A stretch of DNA of 6,951 nucleotides from Pirellulales bacterium (GTDB lineage: Bacteria > Planctomycetota > Planctomycetia > Pirellulales > Thermoguttaceae): assembly GCA_030642635.1 (NCBI GenBank), contig DAOWNK010000168.1, forward strand, positions 1 to 6,951, in the 5' to 3' direction. A program made the position numbers and the translations under genes. The notes below the pieces were generated by a model. It had not been told where the DNA came from. It ran no database searches and saw only the letters and a list, made by a program, of their open reading frames with translations. Of the stretch, positions 5,386-6,951 are shown one piece after another (within the stretch, counting starts at the first letter, position 1; every line of letters starts with the position of its first letter).

Positions 5386-5451
5386 AGGGGCAGGGGCCAG
5401 GGATCAGGGGCCAGAATTACTAAGCCGTAAGCGACCTGGCCCCTGGCCCCT
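5386..5451. repeat. heptad-repeat foldback element 3, between the 98-residue gene and csrA
   Basis: The left arm is tandem 7-bp units CAGGGGC, CAGGGAT, CAGGGGC, CAG (5391-5414). The right arm is CTGGCCC twice and on (5436-5451). CAGGGGCCAG (5405-5414) pairs perfectly with 5436-5445. The 21-nt loop resembles the loop of element 1. It starts 10 nt after the minus-strand stop TAA at 5462-5464 and may attenuate read-through into csrA. Confidence 0.7.
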
Positions 5452-5461
5452 ATTCTTTATC

Positions 5462-5758
5462 TTAAGCAGCGGCGGCCTCCAACTCAGGCGGGTCGCTCAG
5501 TTGTGTCTTAAGAAACCGCTCGCCGGCGGAGCCGTAAAACAGAACCTGGTTGCGGTCCGTTTCCCAAATGGCGGAAAATTTCATCGCCCTGGGACCATGT
5601 AGACAAAAATAGATTCCACAGGGTTTTCCACTGCGAATCAAGATTCGCTCGGTCATGTGGAACGCCCCGATTTGTAGTTGGTAATGTTCGCTTAGGGTTA
5701 GTTGGACAAATTCACGAAGACCGTTTACGTTGTCAAGTTGATGAAAACGAGTCAACAT
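5462..5758 (-). CDS. small conserved planctomycete protein of unknown function
   Basis: A complete 98-residue protein, apparently soluble and cytoplasmic. Conserved-looking segments are GLREFVQLTLSEHY (13-26), FHMTERILIRSGKPCGIYF (33-51), HGPRAMKFSAIWETDRN (54-70) and LFYGSAGERFLKTQL (73-87). I recall a planctomycete family with the pattern GPRxxxxxAIWxxDxNxxxFY...GERxLK; no function is known to me. The C-terminus ends in a poly-Ala tail. The ATG has AGGAG about 13 nt upstream, rather far, so the exact start is less certain. It lies upstream of csrA on the same strand, with foldback element 3 between them. Confidence 0.75.
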   Translation of the reverse strand: MLTRFHQLDNVNGLREFVQLTLSEHYQLQIGAFHMTERILIRSGKPCGIYFCLHGPRAMKFSAIWETDRNQVLFYGSAGERFLKTQLSDPPELEAAAA

Positions 5759-5963
5759 TGCGGTATATGATCTCCTGGCTAAGCGCGAAGTTTAAGCGAG
5801 ATACAGTGCATCGCGCAGGTGAGAGAAATTGGGGTGAGTGCCGACAAAGGAAACTATCGGCAAACTAGACAAGATACTTCGCACCGGATTCCAACATTCT
5901 GAGGAAGCTACAGGTTCTCGGAAAAAGACTCTCGGCACAATCGCGCACAATGCCGCCGGTTGC

Positions 5964-6887
5964 CTACTTTGCTTGCTTGGCATAAGCCGAATACGCCTCG
6001 GAAACCTTGCCGGCCCGCTCGTCGCCACGGTGCAAAAACACCCGATAGCGAAGCGTCATCGTACCGCCGGCCGGCAACGTGTACGAGCCGTCGTGCCCTT
6101 TGCCGTTGAAATCACTCAGCCCAAATGGGTTGGCCGTAAACAACCCGTAGGTTCGCACGTGCCAATACGTGGGAAACCGAAAGCTGCTCGGGTGGTTGAA
6201 TATAGCGATGCCGACTGTCTCGCCGTCGACCGGCCCGTGATAGTCTACCCATGGTGCGGCCTTTCCCCAGGCATCTTTATCGGTTTGTCCGTGGCTGTTT
6301 ACGATCCGGCCACCTTGCTTGGCGTCGACTTTCATCGTGCCGGCCACACGGACGCCAAAGCAACCCTCCTTGGTATCGCCGAAGGTGACCGGTCCGGCAG
6401 TCTCCTTTAGGGTAATATCGAAGTCGATCCATCGCACGTCGCCATCGGCGCCGAACGTTAGCGTCCGCTCGTCCTCGCACACCTTCTTCCCGTCGGGCGC
6501 CAGCCAATCGTTTCGCGTGACGATCGTCGCACAGCAACCGCTTTCTACTTTGACGAACTCGCGATGTCGGGTAATCTCCTTGTGCCAGTGACTCAATCCG
6601 TTTACATCACCGTGGGTGAACCACAACGAGCGGTGGTGTGGATGGTCTTTCCTCTCGCCGGGAGCTTCGGCCATGGGATACGCCCGGGTCATCGGTTTGC
6701 CGGTCGGTCCGATGATCGGCCATACGATCGGTTTTCCGCCGGAGTCGATCAGGTACTCGGCGAACAGTTCGCCGTCGATTTTGACCGTTACTCCCCGATC
6801 GGACCGTTCGGTGGTGATCTCGGCTTCGGCCGTGCCGACGGCGACTAAGAGGAACATCAACATGGCGGCGGCAATGCGGTGAAGCAT
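5964..6887 (-). CDS. secreted PmoA-family (DUF6807-like) protein
   Basis: A complete 307-residue protein with a signal peptide (residues 1-22: MLHRI, a hydrophobic run, TAEA|EI). The mature part has the family pattern: a beta-rich N-terminus (GVTVKIDGELFAEYLI), the IGPTGKPMTRAYPM segment, then DHPHHRSLWFTHGDVNG (81-97) with its His cluster, IDFDITL, and HPSSFRFPTYWHVRTYGLFTANPFGLSDF near the C-terminus. The family is labelled PmoA in databases but is not the membrane methane monooxygenase subunit. It is common in planctomycetes, often beside sugar-catabolism genes, and a role in carbohydrate processing is inferred only. A GGAAGAG-like ribosome site precedes the ATG. No neighbour clarifies the substrate. 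Confidence 0.88.
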   Translation of the reverse strand: MLHRIAAAMLMFLLVAVGTAEAEITTERSDRGVTVKIDGELFAEYLIDSGGKPIVWPIIGPTGKPMTRAYPMAEAPGERKDHPHHRSLWFTHGDVNGLSHWHKEITRHREFVKVESGCCATIVTRNDWLAPDGKKVCEDERTLTFGADGDVRWIDFDITLKETAGPVTFGDTKEGCFGVRVAGTMKVDAKQGGRIVNSHGQTDKDAWGKAAPWVDYHGPVDGETVGIAIFNHPSSFRFPTYWHVRTYGLFTANPFGLSDFNGKGHDGSYTLPAGGTMTLRYRVFLHRGDERAGKVSEAYSAYAKQAK

Positions 6888-6932
6888 GGTGGAACTGGCT
6901 CTTCCGTTTTTAGGTGCAAAACGCTAGAAACA

Positions 6933-6946
6933 CGGCCTTCAGGCCG
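6933..6946. repeat. short palindrome at right edge
   Basis: CGGCCT-TC-AGGCCG has perfect 6-bp arms and lies about 45 bp upstream of the PmoA-family gene. It could be the terminator stem of an upstream gene or part of a repeat cut by the window edge. Confidence 0.35.
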
Positions 6947-6951
6947 GCGGC

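Noticed and set aside
5838..6410. 190-codon plus-strand frame with GTG start
   Set aside because: Most of it is antisense to the PmoA-family gene and no family features are visible; the unique first part (5838-5963) is too short to judge.
6910..6951. short minus-strand frame ending in TAA at the right edge
   Set aside because: Only 13 codons are visible and they overlap a palindrome; it may be an upstream gene end or chance.

Overview
The window looks like chromosomal DNA of a GC-rich planctomycete, probably a Pirellulales-type lineage. This rests on protein families seen mostly in that phylum (a small KIEVxAxRVxRGxPLWH protein, a GPRxxxxxAIW/GERxLK protein, a PmoA-like secreted protein, and a lone secreted protein next to an ECF sigma factor) and on the many palindromic intergenic repeats. 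The assignment is inference from sequence style; no search was run.

Layout. Positions 1-1437 (minus strand): a signal-peptide protein followed 8 nt later by an ECF sigma factor cut by the window edge. Positions 1643-1965: a Cys-rich open frame without a visible start, and tRNA-Pro(UGG) with a good promoter. Positions 2090-3888 (minus): the partition operon parA-parB, starting with TTG and GTG codons. Positions 4143-4580 (minus): a YjbQ-family enzyme. Positions 4581-4900: an AT-richer divergent promoter region. Positions 4901-5116 (plus): a 71-residue planctomycete protein, convergent with csrA (5191-5364, minus). csrA is a 57-residue CsrA/RsmA regulator preceded by a 98-residue protein (5462-5758). 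Positions 5964-6887 (minus): a secreted PmoA-family (DUF6807-like) protein.

The main interest lies in repeats that shape gene boundaries. (i) A 43-bp tandem duplication at the parA/parB junction copies the old stop/start overlap together with its Shine-Dalgarno. This creates a 16-codon ORF that overlaps the end of parA and the start of parB. (ii) A palindromic REP-like element lies in frame in the N-terminal linker of ParB. (iii) ParB has GGRR where GERR is usual; the missing Glu is the residue linked to CTP hydrolysis. (iv) Three foldback elements built from tandem 7-bp units lie directly after three minus-strand stop codons. (v) A 19-bp perfect inverted repeat between two convergent genes supplies both of their TAA stop codons.

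The genes do not form one pathway. parAB serves chromosome segregation, csrA post-transcriptional control, the sigma pair a probable extracytoplasmic response, and yjbQ a metabolic or repair role. No plasmid, phage or CRISPR signature is visible, and no canonical parS site is present in the window.
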